Shown here: positions 40,741 to 52,134 of the stretch, piece after piece
Layout of the letters: each line of letters starts with the position of its first letter
How positions within the stretch are numbered: position 1 is the first letter of the stretch
Assembly (NCBI GenBank): GCA_037127315.1
Contig: JBBBDQ010001918.1
Span: 5,546,501-5,610,500, forward strand
Length of the DNA stretch: 64,000 nt
From: Ascarosepion bandense
Taxonomy: Eukaryota > Mollusca > Cephalopoda > Sepiida > Sepiidae
Reading direction: 5' to 3'
The notes under the pieces: generated by a model
Database searches by the model: none
What the model saw: the letters and a program-made list of their open reading frames with translations, nothing else
Told to the model about the DNA's origin: nothing
Made by a program: the position numbers and the translations under genes

Positions 40741-40979
40741 TGTGTCTGTGCGTGTTTAATATCCATGCCTTGAAAACGTTTACATAAATGCATATAAAAT
40801 AAATCAAACAGAAAAGTACACGAGCAGAAACGCCAAATAGGAAACATATCTGATCTCACATTTAAACGTTTCTTCCTAGATCAGAAAGCCAGCTTATCAT
40901 ATCCACTTTTATGCTGACTGATTGAATGACTTGGAATATTCAAGCAATTCTATAATGATCCCAGCCAAAACTACATATA

Positions 40980-41721
40980 AATCAGCATTGAAAGCTCTAT
41001 ACATGCATTTAGCTATAACCTCTTCTAAGAAGATCGGTTCTCTGTGCAGGGCCAGGAAGTTTTTCCCGGCTGAAACAATCCTGCACATATACAAATCAAT
41101 CATCCGCCCTTGCATTGAATACTGCTGCCATATCTGGTTGTGTGCTACTGCTATCCACCTAGGGGTCCTTGACAAAATCCAACGGAGAATCTGTAATGTG
41201 ATCGATCCCGACTTGGTAGCTGGGATACAGTCACTTTCTCACCGGCGCAAGGTGGCTTCCTTGAGTCTCTTCTACAAATACTTTCATGGATTCTGCTCAG
41301 ATGAACTTAGCTCACTGGTACCCACATACATGAATTTGCTCGAACCACAAGATTAGCAACAAGGCCCAACCCTTTTACTGTGAAACCAATAAATCGTAAA
41401 CGCAAATTCTACTCCAACAGCTTCTTCTCTCGCACTTCCCGTCTATTGAATTCCCTTCCGTCTACTTGCTTTCCCGACAGCTACAATCTTCAAGAATTCA
41501 AATGTGAAGTCAATTGTCATTTACTATCTCACTAACTTGCTTCCGATCTCTCTCTCTCATACTTCTTTCTTCGTCCACTCCACTCTCATCAGTATTCTCA
41601 TCCTTCTCCTCCCATTTTCCTGACACCCCCTATAACCTGTCAATTTTTCTCATAAATTACCTCCTATGTAACCCCCTGCTCAACAGTGGCAGTAAAATGC
41701 CTTGCATGGGGCCACACGATT
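40980..41721 (+). pseudogene. LINE-A 3' part (first of a head-to-tail pair)
   Basis: Frame 40922-41356 reads KKIGSLCRARKFFPAETILH, IRPCIEYCCHIWLC and VLDKIQRRICNVIDPDLVAG; later frames are broken. The tail ends in TGCATGGGGCCACACGATTA (41700-41721) without poly(A), joining straight to the next LINE-A. Confidence 0.8.
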
Positions 41722-42496
41722 ATCTGAGAGCAATACACTACGCCTCCTCGGCCTTACCCTCTCCTCAGACCTCAAATGGAACCACTATATTGAATCCATC
41801 GCTAAATCTACTGCTAAGAAAGTTGGGTCAATATGTCGATCCAGTATGTTTTTTCCACCTGAATCCATCCTGCATATATACAAGCCAACCATCCGTCCGT
41901 GCATGGAGTACTGCTGCCATTTATGGTCAGGCGCCCCTGCCGTTCTCCTCAGTGTTCTCGACAGGCTCCAAAGGAAAGTCTGGAATGTGATAGGTACTGC
42001 AGCCACTTCCCCACCGTCGAAATTTGGCCTCTCTTTGTCTGTTCCATAAATACTTTCATAGCTTCTGCTCGGACGAACTTAATTCATTGGTGCCTCCTCA
42101 ACAGGTGTTTACTCGTGCAACCAGACTGGCAACTGGGTCCCACCCATTCACAGTGAGCCAAATGCAGACGACAATTCTACTCCTGCAGCTTCTTCTCTCG
42201 CACTTCCCGCCTGTGGAACTCTCTGCCATATTCTTGCTTTCCTGATGGCTACAACCTCCAAGAATTTAAATGCAATGTATTAACCACTGGATTCTAGCTC
42301 TTTCCCCACCCCCGTATATCCTTCCATTTCACTCCACCTATGTATCTGTCATCGCACCTGCATTCTCAGCTTTCTATTGCTCCTTTCTAACTAGTTTGTA
42401 CTCTTCACTCTTTTCTAATTAATCTTTTTACAGTTATATAGCCCCCCCCCCCCGCTCATCAGTGGCATTTCTACCTTGCTCGGGATGAAATGATTA

Positions 42497-42500
<4 letters not shown>
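41722..42500 (+). pseudogene. LINE-A 3' part (second of the pair)
   Basis: Begins at the LRLLGLTLSSDLKWNHYIES block, then SICRSSMFFPPESILHIY and IRPCMEYCCHLWSGAPAV. A deletion near 41995 removes the DPDLA segment. C-terminus and 3' UTR lead to a C-run and a tail ending at 42498 in an (AT)n. Closest to the copy at 2.0 kb. Confidence 0.8.
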
Positions 42501-42529
<29 letters not shown>

Positions 42530-42531
<2 letters not shown>

Positions 42532-43159
42532 ATCTGCACTCATAATAGTTTTCATGATATCTTTATGATAAAAATTCTGATACAGTTCGGCGCTCCCATT
42601 TCTTTATTTTTAGAAATTTGCTTACTTCCGTTGAGTTAGACGTATTTCCATGTCAAGTTTTTTGATTGGTTAAGAGTGCCATTGGCCTCCTTTTAAATAG
42701 AGAGATTGTCTTGAGCATTTTCTTTACTTTCTTCCGTTTTGTTTTCTAGCTTTATCGATATATATTTTCTCTTGCATTATCGAGAACTTTTCAACGCAGC
42801 GACATCTTGAAAGTTTTTCGATATTAATCTACCAAAGGATTTCCAAATGGTCTATCGCTCGCTTTCAAGTATTTGCATTATGGACATTTTAAGTACTTAT
42901 ACAAGACGGTGAATTTGAGATTAGTCCTTTCAAAAGTGTAGGCAGATAAAAGATATTAAGTTTGAAAATCTCTTCCTCAGCTATAATCTTATACATGTTC
43001 TTTTTAAAGCTCCATCACTATTATTACCGAGCGTATTTGGAAACCCACGGAAAAACACACAAATGGGTCAGTGAATGCAGTATATGGTTAAAACTGAAAA
43101 AATATATACAAGGAAACTATTAAAATTTAGATTCGAATTTGCAAGTCATATATTCATGA
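42530..43159. promoter_or_regulatory. Unassigned stretch with a CCAAT/TATA-like cluster
   Basis: GATTGG (about 42663) and CATTGG (about 42681) are inverted CCAAT boxes followed by TTTTAAATAG (about 42692). The spacing would suit a core promoter or LTR U3, but no gene or LTR boundary is seen. Weak. Confidence 0.2.
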
Positions 43160-43556
43160 CATACGATTAATCTTCCTCTTCTATGTGTCCTGTCCTTTCA
43201 AGACGTAGGCGATCATGGCTTTCCACGTCTTCCTATCCCGGTTGGCTCTTGGCACGCTTTCTCCTGACACCACGCAACCCTCGTTCTGTCATCTATCTGA
43301 TCAAGTCCTTCAAATATGTTATCCGCTGCTTTCCTTTGTTTCTTTTACCTGTAAACCTGGCCTGTAAATATCATGTTCCCCAAGCCCTCCTTCCTCATTG
43401 CATGTCTCAAGAACTTTAGCTGTCTCTTCCTGATGCTCAGTATTGATTTCTTTTTCGGTTCCATCTTTTTCAGAACCTCATCATTGCTCACGTGTTCGAT
43501 CCATGATATCAGCAGCATCCTTCTGTAGAACCACATTTCAGTTGCTTCAAGTTTTT
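43160..43556 (-). pseudogene. RTE-like LINE 3' end
   Basis: Minus strand with MWFYRRMLLISWIEHVSNDE, KRQLKFLRHAMRKEGL and the 3' GAAGAGGAAG-like tail. Frames broken; ends within the segment before MWFY. Its flank CAGCTGTATGAAAAT recurs at about 45630. Confidence 0.75.
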
Positions 43557-44109
43557 ATCCGATAAATCAGCTGTATGAAAATATAAATGAAAATGACTTC
43601 TTCAAATTTCTTTATGAAAAACAGAAAAATATATTCAACATAAACACGGTCATACAAACGGCTGGTTGCTTTTGTTTAGCATATCAACACCTCTATGGGT
43701 CATTTTAATGCGGAAATCTAAATATATTTCGAATACAATTATATGCCTTCATCTGCAGACAAAATGTATTGTTGGTAGTTTTGCTACAAATTATTATTGT
43801 CGGTATTTTGTATTATAAGTTGTATTGTTAGTACTTTTTTATATATAAAAATCTGTTGCTGACATCTTTACAATAAAACGTTATTTTTATACTTTTATAA
43901 TGTTTGTTTTTTATTTGAAGGTTCACTTTTTGCGAATATTTTGGACTGTAACAGGTGCTACCATCCATGATTAGGGTGAACCTGCGTACAAAAACGATTA
44001 AAATGTTGTTTTACCCTTGTCCGTATCTTAAATGTCCCGATCAGTGTCCTTGCAGTTTGATGAAGATTATCGTCATACCGAAGACTCTTTCTCTTTATTA
44101 CTGAGATGA
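43557..44109. other. Unassigned stretch
   Basis: AT-rich. TTTGATGAAGATTATCGTCA near 44055 faintly resembles the hammerhead-like cores but lacks GAAA. Confidence 0.3.
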
Positions 44110-44400
44110 CGTACTATTTACAGTATTTGCATTATTCGGACTATTGTCCTCATCTTTGTTGCTATTTGTACGGCATTTCGGCCGTTGTACACCCCGGCCT
44201 TCATTAGATGCCTGGAATTTCGAACCGAACCCTTTATTACAATGACTTGCGTAATGTCTCGATTGGAATCATGAGTTATCTCCCTCTAACCTTGCAAGTT
44301 ACTTGTTCACCACTGCTGTAACCTGGTATTGAGCTCACAACTCTTTTGGTCAAGTCACAGGAACTAACTAACGTCTATATCCACTGGTCCTTAACGACAC
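44110..44400 (-). mobile_element. SINE-C, near full length (left of an inverted pair)
   Basis: Minus strand in order: tRNA-like head (CCAGTGGATATAGACG at about 44376-44391, GAGCTCAATACC), GGGAGATAACTCATG, GGTTCGGTTCGAAATTCC, core CTAATGAAGGCCGGGGTGTA CAACGGCCGAAAT (about 44170-44205), then CAACAAAGATGAGGACAATA. Core changes: CTAATGA for CTGATGA. Confidence 0.7.
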
Positions 44401-44645
44401 ATGGCCCAGTGGATATAAACGTTGGTTAGTTAAAGGGAGATACCTCATGACTTCCAGAAGAGGTATTAGGCAAGGAATGGAGTTCATATATCCAGTGATT
44501 GTAATAAAGGTTTCGGTTCGAAATTGCTCGCACTTGAAGCCTTCTCCGGCCTTCCTGAGCGTACAACGGCCGAAACGTCGTACAAATGGCAACAAAGAGG
44601 AAGAAAATCGCCCGAATAATGTAAATACTCTACAGAGGACTCATT
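44400..44645 (+). mobile_element. SINE-C (right of the inverted pair)
   Basis: A box TGGCCCAGTGG (44402-44412), a deletion that removes the B-box region, GGGAGATACCTCATG, GGTTTCGGTTCGAAATT, a core remnant with GCGTACAACGGCCGAAACGTC (about 44560-44580), then ACAAATGGCAACAAAGAGG. It faces the previous copy head to head. Confidence 0.65.
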
Positions 44646-44799
44646 CAAACAGAAATCAAATATAAACAAATGGGGATAAGGTGTCTTAATTTGAGCCAGG
44701 AAGAAAAATATCTTTCAGACAATGGATGACTTTTTGCACGCTTTCGTACTAATTTGGTATTATTGAAATCTGGAAAGATTCTGATTGACATATTCATTC

Positions 44800-45095
44800 G
44801 TACTATTTACATTGTTCGGATTATTGTTCTTATAATTACAGCTTTGTTTACGACGTTTCGGCCGTTGTACATTCCGGCCTTCTTCATGTGCTAGAAATTT
44901 TGAACCGAGCCCTTTTTTACGATCAAGATGTGTTCTCATTCTATGTGCGATTCCACTTCTGGTCACCATGTAGTTATCTCCCTTTAACTTAACTCTCTAA
45001 TTTATTAGTTCACCACTGCTGTAGCCTGGTATTGAACTCACAACATTTTGGTTGAAATCCTAGAACTAACCAACGTCTATATCCACTGGGCCATG
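44800..45095 (-). mobile_element. SINE-C, best-preserved head
   Basis: A box TGGCCCAGTGG at 45083-45093 (matches TRGYNNARNNG) and B box GTTCAATACC at 45028-45037 (contains a GWTCRANNC match). The separation of about 56 nt suits a long-arm tRNA ancestor. Body, then CATGAAGAAGGCCGGAATGT ACAACGGCCGAAACGTCGTA: GAAACGTC and the GGCCG/CGGCC hairpin are intact, while the CTGAAGA box reads ATGAAGA. Confidence 0.7.
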
Positions 45096-45215
45096 CGTCC
45101 TTGAGCACATGAAGCATCTGAAGAAGGTCGGAACGTACAACGGCCGAAACGTCGTAAACATGTCAGTAAAGAAGAAGACAATAGTCTAAACAATGTAAAT
45201 AGTGTAAATACTACC
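45095..45215 (+). mobile_element. SINE-C 3' end with intact hammerhead-like core
   Basis: CTGAAGA (45117-45123), one extra A, GGTCG...CGGCC hairpin, GAAACGTC (about 45146-45153), then GTAAACATGTCAGTAAAG. Stem I pairing is poor. The 5' half is missing; it abuts the head of the opposite-strand copy. Confidence 0.6.
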
Positions 45216-45311
45216 TCATTTCATAAGTATAGACAAATATTGACTCGTTTTCTACTGGCGTTTGAAGGTTATTTAAAACCTGTAAATATTTTCAGATTCT
45301 CAAATTTTATT

Positions 45312-45460
45312 TTAGACAATAACACAGCCAGGGAAGAAACGGTGAATTAATACCTTTCCCATAGGTATTTACCCGTTAGGGAATATAACGAATCCAAATG
45401 GAATTGGAACCTGGATCACCGATTAAAATTTCGGAGCCACTATCGATGATATTTCCAGTA
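45312..45460 (-). mobile_element. SINE-B fragment, diverged
   Basis: GAATTAATACCTTTCCCATA and AACCTGGATCACCGATTAAA (decayed head) on the minus strand. Confidence 0.6.
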
Positions 45461-45499
45461 TACCCATGTTTACAAGCTCCTGGTATTCCCAAGGGGTCA

Positions 45500-46139
45500 A
45501 GTACTGACCAGGCTCGAGGCTGCTTAAATTTACTGATGGCTGCTTAAATTTATTAGTGTTTCAATGTAATGTTGCCGTAAGCACCAAAATGATAATTTGA
45601 ATGCGACAGCCATACGTGACAGTAGTTAAATCAGCTGTATGAAAATGGAAATTAAAATGAAAATGACTTCTTTAAATAACATTAAAGCTAACCTTTAAAA
45701 AACATTTTCAAAACAGGTGGAAAGACAATGAATAATCTCTCTGTGAAACTATAAATAAGAATATTCAACTAGCACATTTTCATTCGAACAGAAGAGAGAT
45801 GGTGAAAACGGAGGTCAGATATCTTCATTGTAGGTGGGGAGACAATTCTTCAGAGACTGGTTGTTTCTCTTCCTGAATTTTAGCTAATTTGTGTAAAGTT
45901 TCAATTTAGATACTTTTCAAACAGCACCTCTTGTAATTTACTTTTTCAGACCTGTTCCAGCCCCTCCGACAATGATAGCTACAGTGGTCACATTCATCGT
46001 CCATATTTTACCGTCTCGAAAAGTCAAAATATTGCATAATATTTCTATTTTCGTTTAATTTCAGTCCGTCTTCTTCAGGAAATATCACACACACTTTTGG
46101 GTTATTTCAGCAGTATAATGATAAGGTTTTGGCGCAATT
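45500..46139. other. Unassigned stretch
   Basis: No family recognised apart from the short flank shared with 43.57 kb near 45630. Confidence 0.3.
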
Positions 46140-46452
46140 TAGTCAGTCAGTTAATTGTCATATGCGATCCACATTAGAGCGATTATGTCTCGAAAGAGAC
46201 ATGACTGACCGAGCAGAAGATTTTCTCGCAGTAGGTTGCCATTAATTCTTCGGTAAATTGGTTGCCAACCAAATTTGTAGAACCCAGTCTTTCCTGCTAT
46301 TCAGTCCATATCTGGAATGAAAAGAGATGGACTAATACCTTTCCAAAGAGTATCTGCTCGTAAGTGAATGCAACGACTTCAACTGGAATTCGAACTCGGT
46401 TCTCCAATTTCTCGTTCCGAGCCAATATCCGCAGTACCACAACTCACATCTA
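46140..46452 (-). mobile_element. SINE-B, full length
   Basis: Minus strand from the head GATGTGAGTTGTGGTACTGC (46452) to AGTCAGTCAGTTAATTG at the 3' end. Moderately diverged from the 21.6-kb copy. Confidence 0.85.
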
Positions 46453-46684
46453 TCTAGTACTGTCCATCTAGTGCTGCGTTAAAATTCATAAAGTCTAAGT
46501 CCGATAGAGAAAAGTTCACGCGAAGTATAAGAGCTACGAAGGGAGGGATGACTGAAATCGAGATGCCATTTAGGACTAATAATATTACAGATTCTTTTTT
46601 AGATCTTGCCAAGAATCTCTAAATACAAAGGTCATTCAATAAATTAGGTGAATTTTTCGGTATGAGGACTTTTAATAGAGATAG

Positions 46685-46918
46685 AAGTGAGTTCAATACC
46701 TGGCTACAGCCGCTGTGAACAAAAAAGAACTTAAAAAGTTTATTTAACGGAAGATAACTAAGACCCATAGAACGAGAATAATCGACCACAGTGATCGAAA
46801 TAAAGGGTTCGGTTCAAAATACCAATCATCTGAAAAAGATCGGTAAGGGCAATATACGAAACGTCGTGAATATGGCAAAAAAGATGAGGACAACAGTCCG
46901 AATGATGTAAATATGACG

Positions 46919-46920
<2 letters not shown>
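46685..46920 (+). mobile_element. SINE-C with B box, head truncated
   Basis: GAGTTCAATACCTGGCTACA (B box), GGAAGATAACTAAG, GGGTTCGGTTCAAAATACC, core CTGAAAAAGATCGG ... GAAACGTCGTG (about 46830-46870), GATGAGGACAACAGTCCGAA. Followed by (ATT)n at 46921. Confidence 0.65.
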
Positions 46921-46949
<29 letters not shown>

Positions 46950-46950
46950 T
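46921..46950 (+). repeat. (ATT)n microsatellite
   Basis: About 9 ATT units. Confidence 0.95.
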
Positions 46951-47309
46951 GCTTCCATCTGTAATTTATTTTAAAAAATGACAGCACTACATTTCAAATT
47001 TAAATATACCTGCATTGTACAAGAGACGTGAAGTCTAGAACAGTTCTTCTATTTTGACAGCACCAAAAGACATTTATATATATATATTCAAAATGTTACA
47101 GACATTTTTTAAATAATTTATGCGCATCTAAAATATTTCCCCTGTCTTTTCACAATGCTGTCACCTCTGGTAAAAAATTGCATTTATTTAATGCGCGTTG
47201 TTTCACTTATTTAATGATAGATTTGTATATATATTTTTTCTTTACAGAGATGACTGCACAATAATTAACAATACTATTAGATACACGCAGACAGGGAGAC
47301 ATTTTGGCT
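46951..47309. other. Unassigned stretch
   Basis: AT-rich; no family recognised. Confidence 0.3.
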
Positions 47310-48060
47310 AAATTTCTTCTTCTTCTTCTTCTTTTATGTGCCTTGTGCGTTCAGGACGTAGGCGATCATGTCTTTCCACGTCTCCCTATTCCTGGTGGCT
47401 CTTAGCACACTTTCTCCTGTAACATCTTGCAACCCCCATTCCATCATCCACCTGCTCAGGCGCTTCAAATATGTTATCCGCTGCTTTCCCCTGCCTCTTT
47501 TCCCCTCTACCTGGCCTGTCGTATCAGGTTCTCCACGCCATCCTTCCTCATTGCATATCCCAGGAACTTTAGCTGTCTCTTCCTGGTGCTCAGTATTAAT
47601 TTAGCACGCTTTCTCCTGTAACACTACACAACCCCCGTTCCGTCATCCACGTGCTCAGGCCAGTCAAGTACGTTACTCACTGTTTTACCCTGTCTCTTTT
47701 TCCCTATATCTGGCCAGTTAGTATCAGGTTATATAAGCCCTCTTTCCTTACTGCATGCTCAAGGAACTTTAGCAGCTTCTTCCTGATGCTCAGCATTAAT
47801 TTTATTTTCGATTCCATTCTTTCCAAAACCTCATCATTGATTACATGCTAGATCCATGATATCCGCAGCATCCTTCTGTAGATCAACCTTTCAGTTGCTT
47901 CAATTTTTTCCTTCATCTTTGATGATATTGTCCAGCATTTACTACCATATTGAAAAACTGACATCACATAGCAAACTAGTACTCTCTTCTTTGTTTCTAG
48001 TGACATTTTTCTGTCTTTTAATACTCTACTCAGCATCTGGAATGCATCTTTTTGCTTTTG
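47310..48060 (-). pseudogene. RTE-like LINE 3' end with internal 198-bp duplication
   Basis: The 3' end lies at a (TTC)n/(GAA)n tail (47318-47335). The segment AGCACACTTTCTCCTGTAAC at 47404 recurs at 47602, so the region encoding the KFLGH...RWMTE part is present twice with clear divergence. Coding continues to LSRVLKDRKMSLETKKRVLV on the minus strand. Confidence 0.75.
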
Positions 48061-48169
48061 GATCTCAGGAATATAAATGTATAGAAACTGCTCTGACCAT
48101 AAAGTGATGGATCAGTTTATATATTGATTGTAATATGGAATTGATCCCCCACTTTATATCCGGTAGGTT

Positions 48170-48690
48170 TCTTTAGAACCACATTTCAGTTGCTTCAACT
48201 TTTACCTTCATCTTTGATGATATTGTCCAGCATTCACTACCATATTGAAAAACTGACATCACATAGCAATCCAGTACTCTCTTCTTTGTTTCTAGTGATA
48301 TTTTCCTGTCTTTTAATACTCTACTCAGCTTCTGAAACACATCCTTTGCCATGCCAATTTACCTCCGGAACTCTCTGTTGCACTTTCCGTCTTTTGTTGG
48401 AACACTTCCCAGATAATTAAATTTTTGTACCTGCTTGATTTTAGTATCCCCCAACTCTATTTGGCTTTTTGAGCTGCTCTTTTTGCTGATGACCATGCAT
48501 TCAGTTTTCTTGCAGTTTATTTGTAGTCCTTTCTTGTCACTCTCTTTTGTAGGAGGCTTTGTAGTTTCTTTACGTGTCTGCTCTCAGCACTGTATCATCT
48601 GCGTACCTTATGTTGTTCAGATTGTGTCCTCCGATGACGAATCCTGGCATAACGTATTTTACTGGATTCTTGCTCAATAATATGTATACA
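48170..48690 (-). pseudogene. RTE-like LINE fragment with RT YADD box
   Basis: Minus strand: GGHNLNNIRYADDTVLRADT (about 48585-48645) gives the RT catalytic YADD box, then, after frameshifts, CKKTECMVISKK and the FKYLGS-type region down to 48185. It is the only RTE copy here that includes intact catalytic aspartates. It overlaps the 47.3-kb copy in content, so it is a separate insertion. Confidence 0.75.
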
Positions 48691-48729
48691 TATAATAATA
48701 GATTCTAATTTTCGACGAATGAGGGTCTT

Positions 48730-49503
48730 GTAGTTCAGTTTTTACAGCCGAACAGCCAGGCTGGCCGCACATAGCTAAACTCATTTATAAATGGAACCTT
48801 GTCTGTGTGTGTGCGTATCTGTGAGTGTGTGTGTTTGTCTCTGTGTGTGTCCGTTACCTATAGACTCCGAAACGGCTGAACCGATTTTCTTGAAAATGTA
48901 CACAGTTGTACTATAAGCGTCTGCGAGTGTTCATAGCTAGGTTTTGTGTCGAGGTACCCCCGATAAATATCGAAAATCGATAATCGAAAAAATCGGTTTA
49001 TAGAAGGAGTGGTCAGATTTTAATCAAATTTCATACAGTCATAGACAAAGACATAAGAAACGATATTCAGAAGTTTCAAGGTTGCAGTTCTTACAATACT
49101 GCAGAAAATCGATAATATATATATATATATGAGGCAAGATGTTTGTATGTGTGTGTCTGTTTATCTGCCTGTATGTCTGTATTTTTTTCAGCCCTTTTAT
49201 TTTAGTTTTTGCTCCGAGTTTGGCTCTAAGTAGGTATAATTGTAGTTCTTAGTCTCAGCCATGATACCATTTACTCAGAGGACTTATTTAGCCTTCCAAA
49301 TTCAGTTTACGACGAAAAATCTTACTTGATATCGATACTAGGAAATCAAAATTTGACTTACATCCATTCATTTTTCTTTCAGTCTACGCTTTCGCTTTAA
49401 CTGGAAACAACTATTGCCAACGTCCAAAGAGTCTGAGCTCCAGGACTATGGATTAGTTTTAAAGCTTTCATTACACCCGAGCAACGCCGGGCTATACTGC
49501 TAG
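48730..49503 (+). mobile_element. Non-autonomous Helitron-like element
   Basis: 3' terminus at 49503: hairpin CCCG (49476-49479)/CGGG (49488-49491) followed by CTATACTGCTAG and a host T, as Helitrons end in a hairpin plus CTRR and insert between A and T. The internal phrase CCGAAACGGCTGAACCGATT (about 48868) is familiar from Helitron-type repeats. The 5' TC end is not pinned down; no Rep/helicase coding. Confidence 0.55.
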
Positions 49504-49764
49504 TTAATTTATAATTCTGGCGAAGGCTTGTACAGAACGAGCTACATTGGGAGAAAGCATAATACAGACAACTACTTCGTGTAGCCTTCAAATATAATCT
49601 CCAAACAACGTAACTCGGGTTTTAAATTCAGAGTTAATCTTCACCAACACCTATCTTTGTTAATAATCATTTCACACCAAGCAAGTCCACTTTCCTTATT
49701 TTATATCCCTCTTACTGCTCCCGAGTACAAAACATGAAAAACATTGTTAATATTTTTTATCTCT

Positions 49765-50930
49765 ACATAATCATTTCTTCACCTCACGCAAGGCAGTACT
49801 GACACTGGTGCGCACGGTGTTACATAAAAGTAGAGTGATGAGAAAGTTGAATTAATGAGTAAGAGAGGTATGAGAACAATTGTGTGAAAAGACCTGCATG
49901 AGAGTAGAGTAGAAAGGGAGAAGAACATGATACAATAGTTGCCAGGGAAAGGATGCGAGTCAAGGAGATAAGTGATGGCAATTATTGTATTTAAATTCTT
50001 GGAGGTTGTAGCTTTCAGAGAAGCGAGTATACGGAAGAGAGTTCCACAAGCGGAAAGTGCGAGCAAAGAAGCTGTTTGAGTAGAAGTTACATTTTATTGG
50101 TTTTACTGTAAAATGCAGGGGCCTAGTTGCTAGTCTAGTAGCTAGAGTAAATTTCTACAGAAGAGGTACTAAGAAACTAAGCTTATCGGCGCAGAAACCG
50201 TGAAAGTATTTGTAGAAGAGTAAGAAGGAAGCCACATTACGTTGGTGAGTTGAGCTATCATGTTGGGATCAATTGCAGATTCTCCGCTGGATTTTATCAA
50301 GAACCCCGGGATGAATAGCAAGGGCACCTGACCAGATATGACAGCAGTATTCAATGCATGGGCTGATGGTAGGTTTATATATGTTCAAGATGGATTCAGA
50401 CGAGAAAAGCTTCTTGGCCATACACCGTGAATCAACCTTCCTAGCAGCAGATTAAGCCATAAATTCAATGTAGTCATTTGAGGTTGGCTGAGAGAGTTAG
50501 GCTAAGGAGGTGCAGTGTTAATGAGGGGTAGGCGTGATTGTCTATGGTGGTTAAAGGATAGCAGTTTTGTTTAGAAAGCATTAAAATTTACAAGCCATTT
50601 CTTGCCCCAGTCCAACACAGATTGTAAGTCCTTTTTAAGATCAGCAACGATAAGTTTTCTTTGTCATCCTCGGCAGATTTCTTATCGTGGCGGTAGTAAA
50701 TAATGGAGTCGTCAGCCTAGGTGACTACTTGGGATCTGTTTCCATCAAGGAGATTGTTGATGAAGATGAAGGTCAGAAAATGCGTAGGACCTAGAATAGA
50801 ACCTTGAGAGACACCCTTGTTTGCATAATAGTATCTGGAAGCATGCCCCTTCAATACTACCTTCATTCCGCGATTTGAAACAACGACACAGTGTTGACCT
50901 TGTTCCTTACATGCGAATAAAAATCTTTGT
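49765..50930 (-). pseudogene. LINE-A with RT motifs, longest copy
   Basis: Minus strand from the 5' side: MKVVLKGHAS, GVSQGSILGP (RT motif B, about 50785-50815), FLTFIFINNLLD, a stop, then ADDSIIYY (catalytic box, about 50695-50720), LDWGKKWLVNFNAF, the KKLFSSESILNIY-type block, CHIWSG-equivalent, LSRLWNSLP-equivalent, and the tail at about 49768-49830. Multiple stops and frameshifts. The motif order and the xADD box identify a non-LTR reverse transcriptase; clade by resemblance. Confidence 0.8.
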
Positions 50931-51082
50931 GGAGTAATTGAACATAGCTTATGAAAATAAATTCTGATACATCAAAATATATTAAGCGAACTCCAATTCG
51001 AAAGAAGCTTCAGGAAAGATATTTCATTAAAAAAATTAATTTGTGAACTTATGCATCGCATTTTTGGTAGAGGTTCCAAATA

Positions 51083-51083
51083 A

Positions 51084-51176
<93 letters not shown>
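51083..51176 (+). repeat. (TATC)n-(TG)n compound microsatellite
   Basis: About 9 TATC units then about 27 TG units; same compound type as at 28.7 kb. Confidence 0.95.
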
Positions 51177-51177
<1 letters not shown>

Positions 51178-51179
51178 TG

Positions 51180-52130
51180 ATTGATGAGAGATAAAATGAG
51201 AGATAGTGTTAAATCAAATAATTATCGTATTTCAGAAAAAATTTAAAAAATCTCTGCTGGGGAGAAAATGCAAAATATACCAGGCCTTGTGCCCCGTGCA
51301 ATATAAATATGATTGCATTCCCCTCAAAATAAATATCGACAAGACAATTGTCTCCTTTCCAATACGATCGGCGTCTGAAATCAGACGCCTTCCGCCATTT
51401 ATGGAATTGGAAACTAGGTCGCGAGCGAAAAAAAAGGCGGAGGCAGATTAGCAAAAGAAAAACAAAAAGTAATGGAAATGAAAAAAAAAAACAACAAAAA
51501 AACAAAACAAACACCACGACTTAAGATGGAAAGTTTAAAGAAAGGCTGGGAATCATATATATATATATATATATGCACGTAGGTATGTCTGTCTGTAAGT
51601 TATATTTAAGCCTCAAGAATTCATCGAAGTAAGTCAACCATCAAAGTCTGTCTGTTGAATTTTTCATTGTATTTTTCCATCTTTCGTATGTTTTACATTT
51701 GGAACAGAATTTTGGATAAACTGTCCAAAGTTCATCTTTTGTTCTGTTTTTATTTAAACAATTTTCAAACGTCTTAGCTATTATCTGAAACTAGATGTTG
51801 CTAGTTTGGTAGACAATAGACGTTTTTTGTAGTTACCTACTGGCAGATTTTGGAGCTTTAGGTTTCAAGTAAACGTGTATCGTATGAATGATGCTATGAA
51901 TGAAAAGGTTGCACAGAATTAGACCGCAGGAAAGGAGTATAAGAAAAATAGGTTTCTGGGAGCCAGTTCCCGTTATCGCCTGTTCCTGTATTGATGGCGG
52001 TTTCCTTCATAACATTTTTGAAGTCGTGGGGAAGATCAGCCTCTTCAGTATGTCATAATTTTATATTTTAGTTACATATTAATTTTACGGAAATTAACGA
52101 AGATTAACGAAATGGTCTTTAAAGAACCAA
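51180..52130. other. Unassigned stretch with a perfect 9-bp palindrome
   Basis: GGCGTCTGA (51370-51378) and TCAGACGCC (51381-51389) form a perfect inverted repeat in a locally CpG-richer patch next to TCCGCCATTTATGG. An 81-aa plus-strand ORF (51206-51451) crosses it; no motif recognised. A short AT run lies at 51555-51572. Confidence 0.35.
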
Positions 52131-52134
52131 CAAT

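Noticed and set aside
44040..44075. Hammerhead in TTTGATGAAGATTATCGTCA
   Set aside because: No GAAA and no stem I; too degraded to call.
51370..51389. Operator-like perfect 9-bp palindrome
   Set aside because: A single short palindrome in a eukaryotic desert with no neighbouring gene; noted in the stretch entry only.
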